A DNA stretch of 64,000 bases from Sorghum bicolor (lineage: Eukaryota > Streptophyta > Magnoliopsida > Poales > Poaceae). Both the position numbers and the translations under genes were made by a program. Below are positions 35,101 through 46,516 of the stretch, in pieces. The stretch lies in contig NC_012870.2 of assembly GCF_000003195.3 (NCBI RefSeq), forward strand, positions 50,286,396 through 50,350,395. Direction: 5' to 3'. Under the pieces are notes generated by a model. The model was not told the origin of the DNA. It saw only the letters and a program-made list of their open reading frames with translations, and did not search any database. How positions within the stretch are numbered: the first letter of the stretch is position 1; every line of letters begins with the position of its first letter.

Positions 35101-35522
35101 TTTGCACTTAATATCTATCTCATATTGTTTCATCCAATCCAAACCCAAGATCACATCTATGCCTGAAGTTCTCATAACCATGGGACTGATAGGAAAATCT
35201 ACCCCCTTAAAGAAAGACTCGCTGAGGGGCAACAATAAGAAACTGGTATAGTCCGACCTGGTGAATTTACTAGCATAGAGGTTTTCATGGCAACTACTAG
35301 AATTCTATGAACTCTAACAAATGCTTGTGAAATGAATGTATGCGAAGCTCCAGAATCAAATAAAACTATAGCAGGGATAGAGTTGATGGTGAACGTACCC
35401 ATCATAATCTCTGGTCCCTCCTGAACTGTCTCTGTAGCCACATTATTCACTATTGCCGCATAAGCAGTAGACTTCTGGTTGCTGTTCGGCTTGTTGAGCT
35501 TCTCCAGGCAATCATATGACAT
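32114..35522 (-). pseudogene. Tekay/Del chromovirus pol: protease, RT, RNase H, integrase, chromodomain
   Basis: Read leftward from 35522: protease with LFDSGASHTFI, a frame change at about 35240, then ILGLDWM and the RT segment [33 protein letters not shown] at 34594-34596 falls in the LRSG-HQLK motif. The RT active site is [11 protein letters not shown], followed by a frameshift with sequence loss at about 34375. RNase H has [15 protein letters not shown] and [11 protein letters not shown]. Integrase has [40 protein letters not shown] and [12 protein letters not shown]. The C-terminus ([19 protein letters not shown], then WNRYSEVEATWERE) is a chromodomain, which places it among chromoviruses. 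A TAG at 32195-32197 cuts the chromodomain, and the natural end is TAA at 32114. At least four lesions make it non-functional. Confidence 0.93.
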
Positions 35523-36515
35523 ATGTCCCTCCTACCCACAATGGAAACACCTTATAGGAGTCTTAGAAGCACTTCTTTTCATAGAGGTGGCATTTGAGTT
35601 CCCTGAGCGGGGTGTCTGCTGTCCATTCTACTGTTGGTTATGATTACGCTGCTGGAATGGAGGACGCTGATTCCCACCTTGTGATTGATTCCGGAAACGC
35701 TGAGGTTGTTGGTTGCGGTTCAACTGGCTAACTAGTCCCTGGAACCTTTGTTGATGGCCTTGTTGAGAACTGAAACGCTGACGGTTGTTGCTCCCAGAAC
35801 CTTGTGCCAGCATCCTTCTCTTCTTATCCTACCCCTTGCGCATGTTGTCCAACACTATAGCCCGATTCACCAGAGCTTGGAAGGTAGGATAAGAGTTTCC
35901 TGCCAGTTGCAACCTGAGTTCATAGTATAGGCCTTTCATGAACAAGCGCTACTTATCAGCATCTTCTCTGACTTCATTTGGAGCATAGCGGGCCAACTGT
36001 TCAAATGTGTCATGATATTCTACCACAGTCATGGAGCCCATCCTGAGAGATCTGAATTCTTCTTGCTTGAGCTCCATCATTCCCTCATTTATATGCTGAG
36101 CTCTGAAGTCTCTACAAAATTCCAGCCATGTGACAGGAGGAGCATTGTTGGGACGAGTAGCTTGATATGACTCCCACCATATCTGAGCTGCCCCCTGAAG
36201 CTGTCCAGAAGTATACAACACCTTCTCCAAGTCATTGCACTATGCTATGTTCAGTTGCCTCTCCACAGCACGTAACCAATCATCTGCCTCTATAGGATCA
36301 GCTGAGTGTGTAAATACCTGAGGTCTTCCCTTCATAAACTCCCCACGCTTATCTCTCACATGAACAGGTGGCGGTGGTGGTGGAGGTTGCTGCTGTAGGT
36401 GCTGCATGAAAACGTGCATCATCTCATTCTGAGTTTGCATGAGCTCTTCCACAGTAATTGGATCATTGGCACCCATGCCACGGCCTCTGCTTCTGCCTCT
36501 TCCTCGTGCTGCCAT
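35523..36515 (-). pseudogene. Tekay/Del chromovirus gag with five in-frame stops
   Basis: The start at 36515 (MAARGRGRSRGRG) gives a basic N-terminus, a poly-Pro run, then the gag core (VFTHSADPIEADDWLRAVE, GAAQIWWESYQ, FRAQHINEGMMELKQEEF, VVEYHDTFEQLARY). A Gln/Asn/Arg-rich nucleocapsid follows and ends in a CCHC zinc knuckle CFHCG-EGHMSYDC. One reading frame is kept throughout but is broken by stops at 36240-36242, 35949-35951, 35829-35831, 35628-35630 and 35532-35534, the last inside the zinc knuckle. Most fit single C-to-T or G-to-A changes. Confidence 0.92.
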
Positions 36516-37437
36516 CTACATTCCGAGGTATATAAACATATCTCAGTAATATCCAACATGATAAATACAAGAGATCGTTGAATCTGAATTTTTCTGGACG
36601 ACATCCAACATTAGCAGTCCAGAAAGTCAGTCATATCTCAAGTTCCAGAATTCAAAATGATACATTCTGTACACCGTTGAAAAGATAAAGAAATTATCTA
36701 CAACTTTCATTTAGACCATATTAACAGATTCCATCATTAAATTAACCAAAACTGGGCACAACCGAAACTGTTCCAGAATTCCAGACTGCACAGAACCTCA
36801 AATTTAAACTGCCATAACTCACGGCTCATAACAGATAATAATGTCATTCTTGAGGCATTGGAAAGATATGAAAGTCTACTTGTTCCCAGAAAAATATGAT
36901 GAACTTTTCACAAACAGAATTTGAGATGTACTAGATTTGTTACAGACTGCTCCAGAAAACAGCAAAAGATAGAAACAGAATTTTAACCAAACCCAACTAT
37001 TTAGTTCATTAATCCTTATGCCTTAAGCCTATAACTAAATGAAATTGTAGAGAAAATCCACTAGATGATTACACTCATTACAAAGATCTAAATCAAGCAT
37101 AAGCATAATAACAACCAAACCAAGCATCAAAAGTTCACACTTCAAGCATTGACTTAACTTGCGGTACTATCGTTCTCTTCTTGTTAAGGGTAAAGATCCT
37201 ATAACTCCTATTTCAAAGACGCTAGAAGGTGGTGAGAAAAATTTCTAATAGCATATCAAGCAAGGAGTGAGGATGAGAACAAGTCTTTAAAATAAGCATC
37301 AAGGTGAAGATGAATAGCAATGAAAAGGATATAGTATAGGAGAAAATATCAAGGTTTATTGAACAAGGATTTTATAGCAATTTTAAAACCTTAAGACGGC
37401 CAATTTCTAACTAGGCTTACGTCCGATAGTCAACAAA
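36516..37437 (-). other. 5' untranslated leader of the Tekay element, no gene seen
   Basis: AT-rich DNA between the primer site and the gag start, typical for this element class. No supported frame. Confidence 0.5.
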
Positions 37438-37449
37438 GCTCTGATACCA
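37438..37449 (-). promoter_or_regulatory. Primer-binding site (initiator Met tRNA type) of the Tekay element
   Basis: On the minus strand TGGTATCAGAGC, the standard plant initiator-Met primer site, begins four bases after the end of the right-hand LTR. Confidence 0.9.
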
Positions 37450-37452
37450 ATC

Positions 37453-38312
37453 TATCACACCCATATTTTAAGAACAAAATAGGATGCATAAAAGACTCAT
37501 ATGTGCCCCAGAAACAGTCGCACACATAAGTAGACAAATCTCAAATGTACCATTGCAGTGTTTATTACATAGCAGAACAATAATAAATCACATAGTCTTA
37601 TACAAGAATGATAATAAGATTAAACAGTGCCCTCGATGGAAGCACCACACAGAGACACTGTTGACTGGTTGACTCCAAGCCTAATACTCATAACGGTAGT
37701 CCTCATTCCAATCATCATCATTAGCATAACCTGGGATGTTGGGAAATTGCAAGAGTGAGCACATATCGTACTCAACAAGTATAACCAGGGGTTCATGAGG
37801 CTCAAATAGCTGACACTGGTTTGACTGCATTTAGCTTTTATATGTAGATAGCATGTTTATATTTAGATAGCCAATATCAAGGTAGCATAGTAAATCTCAC
37901 AACCACATGATCAATGTATACAAGAATAAAGAATAACACATATAAACAACATAATAAATCATCATTTATCATCATTAATCATATTCATCAGTGTCCATCT
38001 ATTCCGTCAGTTTTCCGGGCCGCCTGTATCCGTGGGCACGACTAGTATACTAGATTTAACACTCTGCAAAGGTTGTACATCTTTACCCATGAGTCATGAT
38101 TTACCCTTTCGCCCGAGGTAGCTAATCTCTTAACCCCCTTCATAGGGATGTCGGCAGGGATCACTATGAAGCCTTTCAAAAGTTCGTCTAACATGTTAGG
38201 GCCGCAAGGTTTCCTTCGCGCGCAGATATAGGTACCCCCCTTCCAAATGGCACAATGACGCGTAGCCTATACACATAAGCACAGGGGCTCGCACTATACC
38301 CGAAACGGTTCA
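37453..38312 (-). repeat. Right LTR of the Tekay element, first piece
   Basis: It is the copy of 19810-20670. It is interrupted by the CACTA at 38313 and resumes at 57620. Confidence 0.92.
38310..38312. repeat. Target-site duplication TCA, left copy (CACTA-2)
   Basis: It matches TCA at 57617-57619. The empty site is seen in the other LTR at 20660-20680 as CGGTTCAGCCCC. CACTA elements make 3-bp duplications. Confidence 0.93.
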
Positions 38313-38640
38313 CACTACTACAGAATGAGGCATTGGTCGATGCCCAAAATGGCCAAAAACCTCGGCCTTTTTGCGGCCCGGGGTTAAAGGCCCCTTTAAC
38401 ACCGGTTCGTAACACGAACCGGTGCTAAAGGGTCCTACCCAACGGCTACTGACGGGTGCTGTCAGGGCAGGGACCCTTGAGCACCGGTTCGTGTTACCAA
38501 CCGGTGCTAAAGGGTCCCCTTTAGCACCGGCCAGTGCCACGGGCCGAGGCAAAGCCTTTAGCACCGGTTTCAAACACAAACCGGTGCTAAAGGGCGACCC
38601 TTTAGCACCGTTTTTTTCCCTCAACCGGTTCTAAAGCTCT
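38313..38640. repeat. Left terminus and subterminal palindromes of CACTA-2
   Basis: At least four inverted pairs of CTTTAACACCGGTTCGT / ACGAACCGGTGCTAAAG type follow the CACTA end. They are probable transposase-binding sites. A TATA box (TTTTATATG) follows at 38642-38649. Confidence 0.85.
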
Positions 38641-38641
38641 G

Positions 38642-39198
38642 TTTTATATGCCTGCCTTCTCCTCCCCTCTGCCCATTTGAAACCGAGAGCACCATTGTTG
38701 TTCTTGGAGCTTCTTCTTCCTTGTTCTTCATTTGTTCTTCATCTCTGACGCCCATCGTTGATCTTCTTCGACTCCGTCATCGTTTCTTCGTGCTTGGAGG
38801 TGACTAACTTTTGTCTTTCTTGTCTTTTTCATGTTGTTTTTGGCTTGTGATGTTCCCATTATTTTTAGCTCAAATCCACTTTGTTATTTTGAATCATTCA
38901 TATGAATTAGTATCCATATATATATATCATATTTCATGGTTGACCTAGTATTAATGTAGTTTGCAAGAATGAATTATAGTATCTTTTATGATCTTAGAAA
39001 GTAGGATAGTTCAAATTAATTGGTTTGTTAATATCACTTGATTTATTTTTATTACTACATAATGTCCATTGTATAATTTAGAAGATTTGTTGAAGTAACT
39101 AGACAAATAAAGGATATTATTAGGTTCTTCTTTAATCATACATGTTTACTAGTAAATGTGAAATTTATAATTGTTTAAAAATTGAGTATGGATAGTAG
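38642..39198 (+). promoter_or_regulatory. Promoter and 5' untranslated region of the first CACTA-2 gene
   Basis: TATA-like TTTTATATGCC at 38642 is followed by a CT-rich leader (CTTCTTCTTCC motifs to about 38800) and an AT-rich, intron-like stretch up to the ATG at 39199. Confidence 0.5.
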
Positions 39199-39652
39199 AT
39201 GGCAACCGTGACCGGGTCTTCGGTCTCTCAACGGGTTCAAATGCGATACCGGCCGGAACTCCCTCTCATTACTTGTGGCAAGTGTGGGCAGAAGATTGTG
39301 ATGGAGTACAAAGTGTCGAAAGAGGGAGTAAATAAGGGTCGTATATTCTACAAGTGTCCAGATCGTAATGTGAGTTATTTCCAGACATTTGCTTATATAT
39401 GTGCATATTTTTTTAAATGATATTAATTAAACTTTTGATTCTCTCTTTTAATTTCAGTGGGACGGTACCGGCGGATGTACGGGTTGGTACTGGGAGGAAG
39501 AATACATTGAACACATTAAGAAATCTTTTGCATAGGTGGTTGAGGCTGAAGGTGGTGAGGCAGTGAGCCGACGAAAGGAGTTCAATGATTTTGATCAAGC
39601 GAATGATCTATCTAATAGTTGGGATCGGACGCGAAATAATTATGTTGCTTAA
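39199..39652 (+). pseudogene. GRF-type zinc-finger small protein gene carried by CACTA-2
   Basis: Exon 1 is 39199-39369 and exon 2 starts at 39458. The intron has GTGAGT and TTTCAG borders and keeps the frame. Joined residues show CGKCGQ, then NKGRIFYKCPDRN, then WDGTGGCTGWYWEEEY, the Cys-Cys-Cys-Cys and GR.FYKC signature of the GRF zinc finger (nucleic-acid binding). A TAG at 39533-39535 ends an 82-residue form. The same frame stays open beyond it for 38 codons to a TAA at 39652, so the TAG is probably a nonsense mutation. It precedes TNP2 by about 160 bases. It could be a separate gene or an alternative first part of the TNP2 transcription unit. Confidence 0.75.
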
Positions 39653-39814
39653 GTGCATTTTAGTTTTGGTTTTTTTAGTGCTAGTTGCGATTGTATTTGT
39701 TGTAGCCAAGCTTTCCTGAATTAATCAACTATGTATCTTAGACATGTTGTGCAATAAGATGAGAAACTATATGTGTGCATGGTTTTCATAATATATATGT
39801 TATATTTAATGCAG

Positions 39815-42780
39815 ATGGTAACACGTAATTGGATGTATAATGCCGATCGGTGCTCCGAAGAGTTCATTAATGGCGTGCACTATTTCTTAAGTGTGACTGA
39901 GACAAATAAGAGGGACGGTTTCATGTGCTGTCCATGTGCCGTGTGCAAGAATTTGACGGAATATTCTAACTCAAGAACTCTTCATTCACACTTATTAAAG
40001 TCTGGTTTCGTACCAAACTATATTTGTTGGACCAAACATGGAGAAAGCGGGATTATAATGGATGAAGGTGAAGAAGAAGAAGAAGAATTGGACCATGCCA
40101 ATATTATTGCTCAGTACGGTGGCTTCAATGATGTTGCAATGGGGGGAGATAATGAAGAAGAGGTAGCGGCAGAAGATGATCGGGGCGATGATGCTTTTGG
40201 TGATGCCATCCGTGATGCACAAAGAGAATGTGAAAGTGATAAAGAGAAAGCCAAGTTCGAGCGCATGCTAGAGGACCACAGGAAATCGCTATATCCCACC
40301 GCTGAAGAGGGGCAAAAAAAGCTGGGTACCACACTAGAATTACTGCGATGGAAGGCAAACAATGGTACATCTGACAAGGCATTTGGGCAGTTATTGAAGA
40401 TCATAAAAAAGATGCTTCCAAAAGGCAACGAATTGCCCACCACTACGTATGAAGCAAAACAGGTTGTCTGCCCTTTGGGATTAGAAATCCAGAAGATACA
40501 CGCATGTTCTAATGACTGCATCCTCTACCGTGGGGAGGAATACAAGAATTTGGATGTATGTCCAGTATGTAAAGCATCACGGTATAAGATTAGACGAGAT
40601 GATCCTGGCGATGTTGAGGGTGAAGAACGTCATAGGAAGAAAATTCCTGCCAAGGTTATGTGGTATGCTCCTATAATACCACGATTAAAACGTCTGTTCA
40701 GAAATAAGGACAATGCAAAGTTGTTGCGGTGGCATAAAGAAGACCGTAAGATAGACAATATGCTGAGACACCCTGCCGATGGATCCCAGTGGAGAGCGAT
40801 AGACAGAGAATTCCTAGATTTTGCAGATGATGCTAGAAACTTGTGGTTCGCCTTAAGTACAGATGGTATGAATCCTTTCGATGAGCAGAGCAGTAGTCAC
40901 AACACTTGGCCAGTTACTCTATGTATCTACAACCTTTCTCCATGGCTATGCATGAAGCAGAAGTTTATTATGATGTCGGTGCTTATCCAAGGACCGAAGC
41001 AACCTGGCAATGACATAGATGTCTACCTAAGGCCATTAGTTGAGGAACTTCAACTTTTATGGAGCAAACCAGGAGTTCGCGTGTGGGATGAGTACAAACA
41101 AGAGCACTTTGACCTGCGAGCATTGCTGTTTGTAACAATCAATGATTGGCCAGCTCTGAGTAATCTTTCAGGCCAGTCAAACAAGGGATATAATGCATGC
41201 ACACATTGTTATGAAGACCTTGACTGTGTATTTTTGAAAAAATATCGAAAGGTCGTGTACCTTGGCCACCGTCGGTTTCTTCCTGTGAACCACCCAGTAC
41301 GAAAGAAAGGCAAGCATTTTAAAGGCAAGGCAGACCACCGGACCAAACCTCTCAATCGAACCGGGGATGATGTACTCGAAATGGTCAAGGATATAAAAGT
41401 GGTATTTGGAAAGGGACGAGGCAGCGAACCTATTGCCAAGGATGCTAAGGGACACGTACCCATGTGGAAGAAGAAATCCATATTTTGGGAGCTACCTTAC
41501 TAGAATGTCCTGGAGGTCCGCAACGCCCGACGTGATGCATCTGACAAAGAATCTTTGTGTGAACTTGCTCGGATTCATGGGTGTCTACGGGAAGTCTAAG
41601 GATTCACTTGAAGCACGACAAGACTTGCAGCGCATGAAAGAACGAGACAACCTGCATCTAGAAAAGACAGATGATGGACGTCATTACTTAAGCCCTGCTA
41701 GCTACACTCTGAGCAAAGAAGAGAAGGAAAGCATGTTTGAATGTCTTAGTAGCATCAAGGTCCCATCTGGATTCTCCTCCAAAATCAAGGGAATAATTAA
41801 TGTGCCAGAGAAGAAATTCCTGAACTTGAAGTCCCATGACTGTCACGTTCTAATGACGCAATTGCTGCCAGTGGTTTTAAGAGGAATTTTACCTCCACAC
41901 GTACGTCTGGCCACCGTAAAGCTATGTGCATTCCTCAATGCAATTTCTCAGAAGGCAATCAATCCAGAGCAACTAGCTACTCTGCAAAATGGTGTCGTTC
42001 AATGTCTCGTCAGCTTTGAGTTGGTGTTCCCTCCATCCTTCTTCGATATCATGACACACCTCCTAGTTCATCTGATAAAAGAGATTCGTATTCTCGGTCC
42101 TATGTTCCTACACAACATGTTCCCCTTCGAGAGATTCATGGGTGTCCTAAAGAAATATGTGTATAGTCGTTCCCGGCCAGAAGGAAGCATTGCCAAGGGC
42201 TACGGAACAGAGGAGGTCATAGAGTTCTGTGTTGACTTTATTCCAGACCATGACCCAATTGGCATTCCTGAATCTTGACACGAGGGCAGACTCAGAGGAA
42301 AGGGAACACTTGGGAAGAAAACATATATTGGTAGGGAGACGATTACTTCAATAAAGCACACTACACAGTTCTCCAGAACTCCTCATTGGTGGAACCATAT
42401 GTTGAGGTACACAAAGATTTCCTACGGTCCCAGTGGCCCGGGAAGAATGAAGCTTGGATAATGCGTCAGCACATGGAAACTTTTGGCGATTGGTTGCGCA
42501 AAAAATGTCAAGGTGATGAAAACATTGATGAGCAGCTTTATTTGTTGGCCAGGCAACCATGATGGCATGTCCTCACGTACAAAGGGTACGAGATAAATGG
42601 TAACACATTTTACACAGTTGGCCAAGATAAAAGGAGCACCAACCAAAATAGTGGTGTACGCGTGGATGCCACGGATCCAAATGGGAACAGACAAACATAT
42701 TATGGACGCATAGAAGACATATGGGAACTAGTCTATGCAGCTAATTTTAAAGTTTCTTTGTTCCGGTGCCAATGGGTGAA
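39815..42780 (+). pseudogene. TNP2-type CACTA transposase (interrupted)
   Basis: The ATG at 39815 directly follows a splice-acceptor-like TTAATGCAG. Residues 1-75 are the transposase-associated domain (WMYNADRCSEEFINGVHYFL, CCPCAVCKN). An acidic linker follows, then LELLRWKANNGTSDKAFGQL and KIHACSNDCILYRGEEY. The TNP2 catalytic core has FALSTDGMNPFDEQ and GNDIDVYLRPLVEEL acidic residues. A TAG at 41501-41503 and a frameshift at about 41530 break the core; the next frame resumes with TPDVMHLTKN. The DUF4218-like part (LKSHDCHVLMTQLLP, HNMFPFERFMGVLKKYV) ends in a TGA at 42276-42278 where homologues continue. Further C-terminal coding goes to FRCQWVK at 42780, where organellar DNA begins. The gene resumes at 49796. 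Confidence 0.92.
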
Positions 42781-44555
42781 GCCAAGAAGAATCTAGGTCG
42801 GGAGCAGGGGTTGGTGGATGGTTAGTCCAAGACGCGGAACAACAGAGTTTTCTAGCGTATTATTATACCGTCGTCGCCTTTGAATTCTTTATGTGTACGT
42901 ACAATTACAGCTCGAATTACTTCGGATCTTTCTAGAGGCATTTGGGGCACTGCGCGGAGTTGAGTTCGGAAGAATCCTAGTTTCTTTTTTTTATGGAACA
43001 CGCGCTTGCTAACTGACTATTTTCAAGCCCGTCTCCAGAGGATCCTCCTCGAGTTCTACCGGGCCCCGGTGAACGGCGGTCGCACGAAAGGCCTAGGCCT
43101 TTGATTAGGACATTGCACAATGATCCAAACACTTTGTCGCATCTCTTCGATACGAATACAGTAACGATCATAGCGATCCCCTCTGGTACCCCTGTGAAGC
43201 TTAACAGACAAAGAAAACGATAGAGACTTCCGGGTATAGGGTGACGAGCCTGACGGAGCAATGCCGCGTGGAGGTGGAAGGCCTACGGGTCGTCAACTTC
43301 TTTTCTCGGAGAAGAAACAATGACAGTGGAAACGGCGAACAATTGCTGTAATATATAGTATAGATACCGGAGAAACATGCTGCTCTCCTCTTCTATTCCA
43401 TTTTATGTTTCTACATATCTTTCGAGAAGGGGGAGGTCCGAGCCATAACGGATTGATGTGACCGTAACGGCGACTTGGATAGCCGTAACACTCTCGGTAT
43501 GGAGGCGTCCCGAAGGGGACCGGCAGTAAGACTGCTTATGCCCCGAAAGGCTGAGCCGAATCAAAAAAAGCCTGGAATTCCACCAACAGGAATCTTCCTT
43601 CAAGTCCTCCATACGTCAGTTTCTATTCCAGCCCAGCAACGAAGGTCGGTCTGCAACATTCCCTGGTACCCATTCCGCTTACAGCTAGAATCTCTATCTC
43701 TGATCCTGCCCTCCTTCCTATCTGTCATTTACAGAAGGTGCGAACCTGGTCTAGCATCTCTCGGGTTTTTTTTCTCTCCTATTTTTTTTTCTGTCATATA
43801 TTTTTCTCCTATTTTTCATTTTTTATTTTCAAAATAGGAAGTTCGAGATAGAATTTGGTCCAGTTGCTTCCCGCGGGTTTTCATAACCCTGCTGCGCAAA
43901 AATGGGGGTTATTATAACAATATAAAATGAAGATAATGTTTGGAGTTTAATAAGCTCTTTGCAAAAGAATAGTTCCTGCTAGTGAAGTACCTAAATAGTG
44001 CAATCTCTTGCATCGAGAATCATCCTACTTCTTCACTTAATGCTTGCTTTCCGTCTTGCCTTTGCTGGGCCTACGATAGGCTGTACTCCAATACGAAATA
44101 AGATTTCTGGAGGCGCCTCACCACAAATGCCTTTCCGTGACCCAAGCTACTTTACAAGCCTATTTGTAAAAAACCTAGAAACTACTTCTCGTGATGTTGT
44201 GGTAGAGCTTTTATTTTAGCTCGAAACATGCCGTAGTTCCTCGCTGGGACAGGAATAAGTCGTCAAGTAGGCATATGAATGGGAAAGGCTTTTCTTGTGG
44301 ATTCCTCCAACTCCATGAATGAAGGGGGGAGTATGAGGAGGCTCTTTCATCAACTGATGTAAAGATCAGTTAATTCGCCATAGTTTTTCTTTAGGGAAAG
44401 ATAATAAGATGGCTCCCTGTGCTCTGGCGCTAATTCGTAGTGCTCTTCAGGTCCGATACACAGATCTGTCTTTTTCTCGAAAGACCTCCTTGTATTTTCT
44501 AATGTTCCGAATCTAGCTTATTCAACGTGGATCCGACAAGATCTGCTCCTCTTAG
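42781..44555. other. Organellar insertion, unassigned left part
   Basis: Even-composition DNA without plant-nuclear repeats. Frames such as 42977-43261 (minus) and 43475-43837 (plus) have no recognised product. I assume unassigned mitochondrial intergenic sequence. Confidence 0.4.
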
Positions 44556-44579
44556 GCTCTACCACTGAGCTACTGAGGA
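44556..44579 (-). pseudogene. 5' piece of an organellar tRNA gene (trnN-GUU-like)
   Basis: On the minus strand TCCTCAGTAGCTCAGTGGTA followed by GAGC matches the acceptor and D-arm of plastid-type tRNA-Asn. The rest of the tRNA is missing. Only 24 bases support it, so the identity is tentative. Confidence 0.4.
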
Positions 44580-44613
44580 ACAAGGGGAGATTCGACCTCC
44601 TAGAGTTCAACTC

Positions 44614-44663
44614 CCGCTCTCAACCCGTGAACAATATGAGTCCGAAGCTTCTTTCGTAACTCC
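44614..44663. repeat. 50-bp exact repeat within the organellar insertion, copy 1
   Basis: Identical to 45526-45575 (begins CCGCTCTCAACCCGTGAAC). Small dispersed repeats of this kind are common in plant mitochondrial DNA. Confidence 0.85.
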
Positions 44664-45366
44664 TGAAATTTGGTTTTTCAAGTAGTATAGTTTTCTCAAG
44701 AAACCGGAAAAAGATAAGTGTAGATAAGTAAGGAGGGGCCCTTAGTGAGTGTGTATAGGTTTCTGAGTCAGAAGATTCTCAGGATGGAGTTCCCCCGACT
44801 AGAAGGATCCAGGGACAACGGCTATTTCCTCCTAAAATATTGGCAGTAGCCGAAACGACTGGAAACCCAGGTAGCGGTCCGAAAAGGGCAAAAGTGGGAA
44901 GCGGAGACCGTAAAAAGGGGGAAAGGGCTGTTCCCTATTATTTCAATCTTCCTCAACAGCTTCTAATGATTAACTTGCAAAACCCATTCTTGCAAAGAGC
45001 CCTTTTTCCAATCCGGACAAAATCGCGGGTGTCCAGTTGGCATGGGTCTGGGTTCGGCTCATCAACTCGAACGGTCAATGCTGGCCTGATACCAGCATCG
45101 TTATACGTCACAAGTTGGGGTTGTTGGGGAGTAGGGCCGGGGGAGAAGTTCTAGATACTTTTCCTTACATTGTATCCGACATCCTTTCCATTCTTTTGGA
45201 GAGAACTCGACTACTAGAAGGCACTAGACTCTGGGCTCCTCGTTCATCGGGAAATGGGCCTGAAACCGCGCACTCCCAGAATGGCGCTTCAAATATCACC
45301 AAAGAGAGAGGGTGCTTGCACCTGGCACCTCGGTCTTCAGTTGAGAAAAGTGCGAGTCATAGAAAG

Positions 45367-45525
45367 TTTGAAATCCAAATCAAGATAAAACGCGAATATG
45401 GGAGCCCGGAGGAAGATTCTATCTTAATAAATGAGGGTTTTATTGAGCATCGAGGAACAAAAGAATTTAGTCTAAAATACCAAAAAGAAGTAGATCGGTT
45501 TTTTTTCATTCTTCAAGAACTGCAT
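45367..45525 (+). pseudogene. rpoC2: Plastid rpoC2 fragment
   Basis: The translated segment contains [40 protein letters not shown] and ILQELH, an internal part of the plastid RNA polymerase beta'' subunit. It covers only about 53 residues, fused at both ends to unrelated sequence. On the right it joins the 50-bp repeat. Confidence 0.85.
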
Positions 45526-45575
45526 CCGCTCTCAACCCGTGAACAATATGAGTCCGAAGCTTCTTTCGTAACTCC
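45526..45575. repeat. 50-bp exact repeat within the organellar insertion, copy 2
   Basis: Second copy of 44614-44663, placed directly at the rpoC2 breakpoint, so it may mark a recombination site in the donor genome. Confidence 0.85.
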
Positions 45576-45825
45576 CGTTCCCTTGGCAAGGAAGTTCTGA
45601 TCATTGCATTGGCATTCCATGTTTGCAGGCCACATCCCAAAGCAGCGAAGAACAAATAGAATTTGCTACAAAAGCCGGCTAAGGACAGACAAGAGAAGAA
45701 GTCAGAAGGGCATAACCTGGAGTCCGTCTTTTCTAGGTGCGCATCTCTATCTACTAAAAGTAGCCCATGTCTTTGAAATCCAACGATCGTAATGCCTATA
45801 AAAATGGAAAATGAAAGAGCCAAAG

Positions 45826-45900
45826 TTTTTACTAGAAGTGGAAGAGTTACACAAAGTTCGCGAAATGATCACAAGGGTTTATGCACTAAGAACAGGCAAA
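45826..45900 (+). pseudogene. clpP: Plastid clpP fragment, C-terminal part
   Basis: [20 protein letters not shown] followed by RTGK matches the later part of the plastid Clp protease proteolytic subunit. After RTGK the frame passes without a break into ndhF. Confidence 0.85.
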
Positions 45901-45996
45901 TATGCCTGGGTAATTCCTCTTCTCCCACTTCCAGTTATTATGTCAATGGGATTTGGACTTTTTCTTATTCCCACAGCAACAAAAAATCTTCGATCG
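45901..45996 (+). pseudogene. ndhF: Plastid ndhF fragment, N-terminal part
   Basis: [20 protein letters not shown] followed by [11 protein letters not shown] is the first transmembrane region of plastid NDH subunit 5. It is fused in frame to clpP upstream and diverges after NLR. Confidence 0.9.
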
Positions 45997-46024
45997 GTTT
46001 CGGGTCAAATAGGAAGAACGTAAA

Positions 46025-46222
46025 TCTTCCACCTCTGGAAAGCGCCTACACCTAATGGCTTAAGCCGCTGTTCCCATTTCCTCGCTGACCCATCATGCGA
46101 AAGGTACGCCGTTAGAGTGCGTGCGCCCGCGCTCCGCTCCTTCGACTGATTGTTCGCATCGGATCTCAGGTTCTCTATTGCACTCCCCGATTGGGGTTCT
46201 TTTCACCTTTCCCTCACGGAAT
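46025..46222 (-). rRNA. rrn26: Mitochondrial 26S rRNA fragment
   Basis: On the minus strand it contains GTGAGGGAAAGGTGAAAAGA, GAACCTGAGATCCGATGCG and GGCGTACCTTTCGCATGATG, conserved 5'-domain landmarks of large-subunit rRNA in the plant mitochondrial version. Partial and non-functional. Confidence 0.85.
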
Positions 46223-46417
46223 AGAAAGATAGATCCATCCATCTATCCAGATATCTAAAAAAGAATCGATTTTGATTTCATGAAACCTTTGATTCAAAGA
46301 ACTGCGCTTAGCCCCCCCGCTCATGAAACGGCTCTGCTGCAATGGATGGCAGAGGGTCCGTAGTACACGAAGCACTGGAGTGATCCAGTAGCTGGGAAGG
46401 GGCCTAGAAGTGCCCCT

Positions 46418-46516
46418 TTGAGTTTGATCAAAAAAACAAAAATGCAAGAAAAATTGCAATCCCTACCACGTAATAGTGCACCTACACGCCTTCATCGACG
46501 CTGTTTTTTAACCGGC
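46418..46516 (+). pseudogene. rps14: Plastid rps14 fragment
   Basis: [20 protein letters not shown] followed by HRRCFLTG is the plastid-type S14 central region with its conserved [12 protein letters not shown]. About 33 residues are kept and both ends are lost. Confidence 0.9.
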
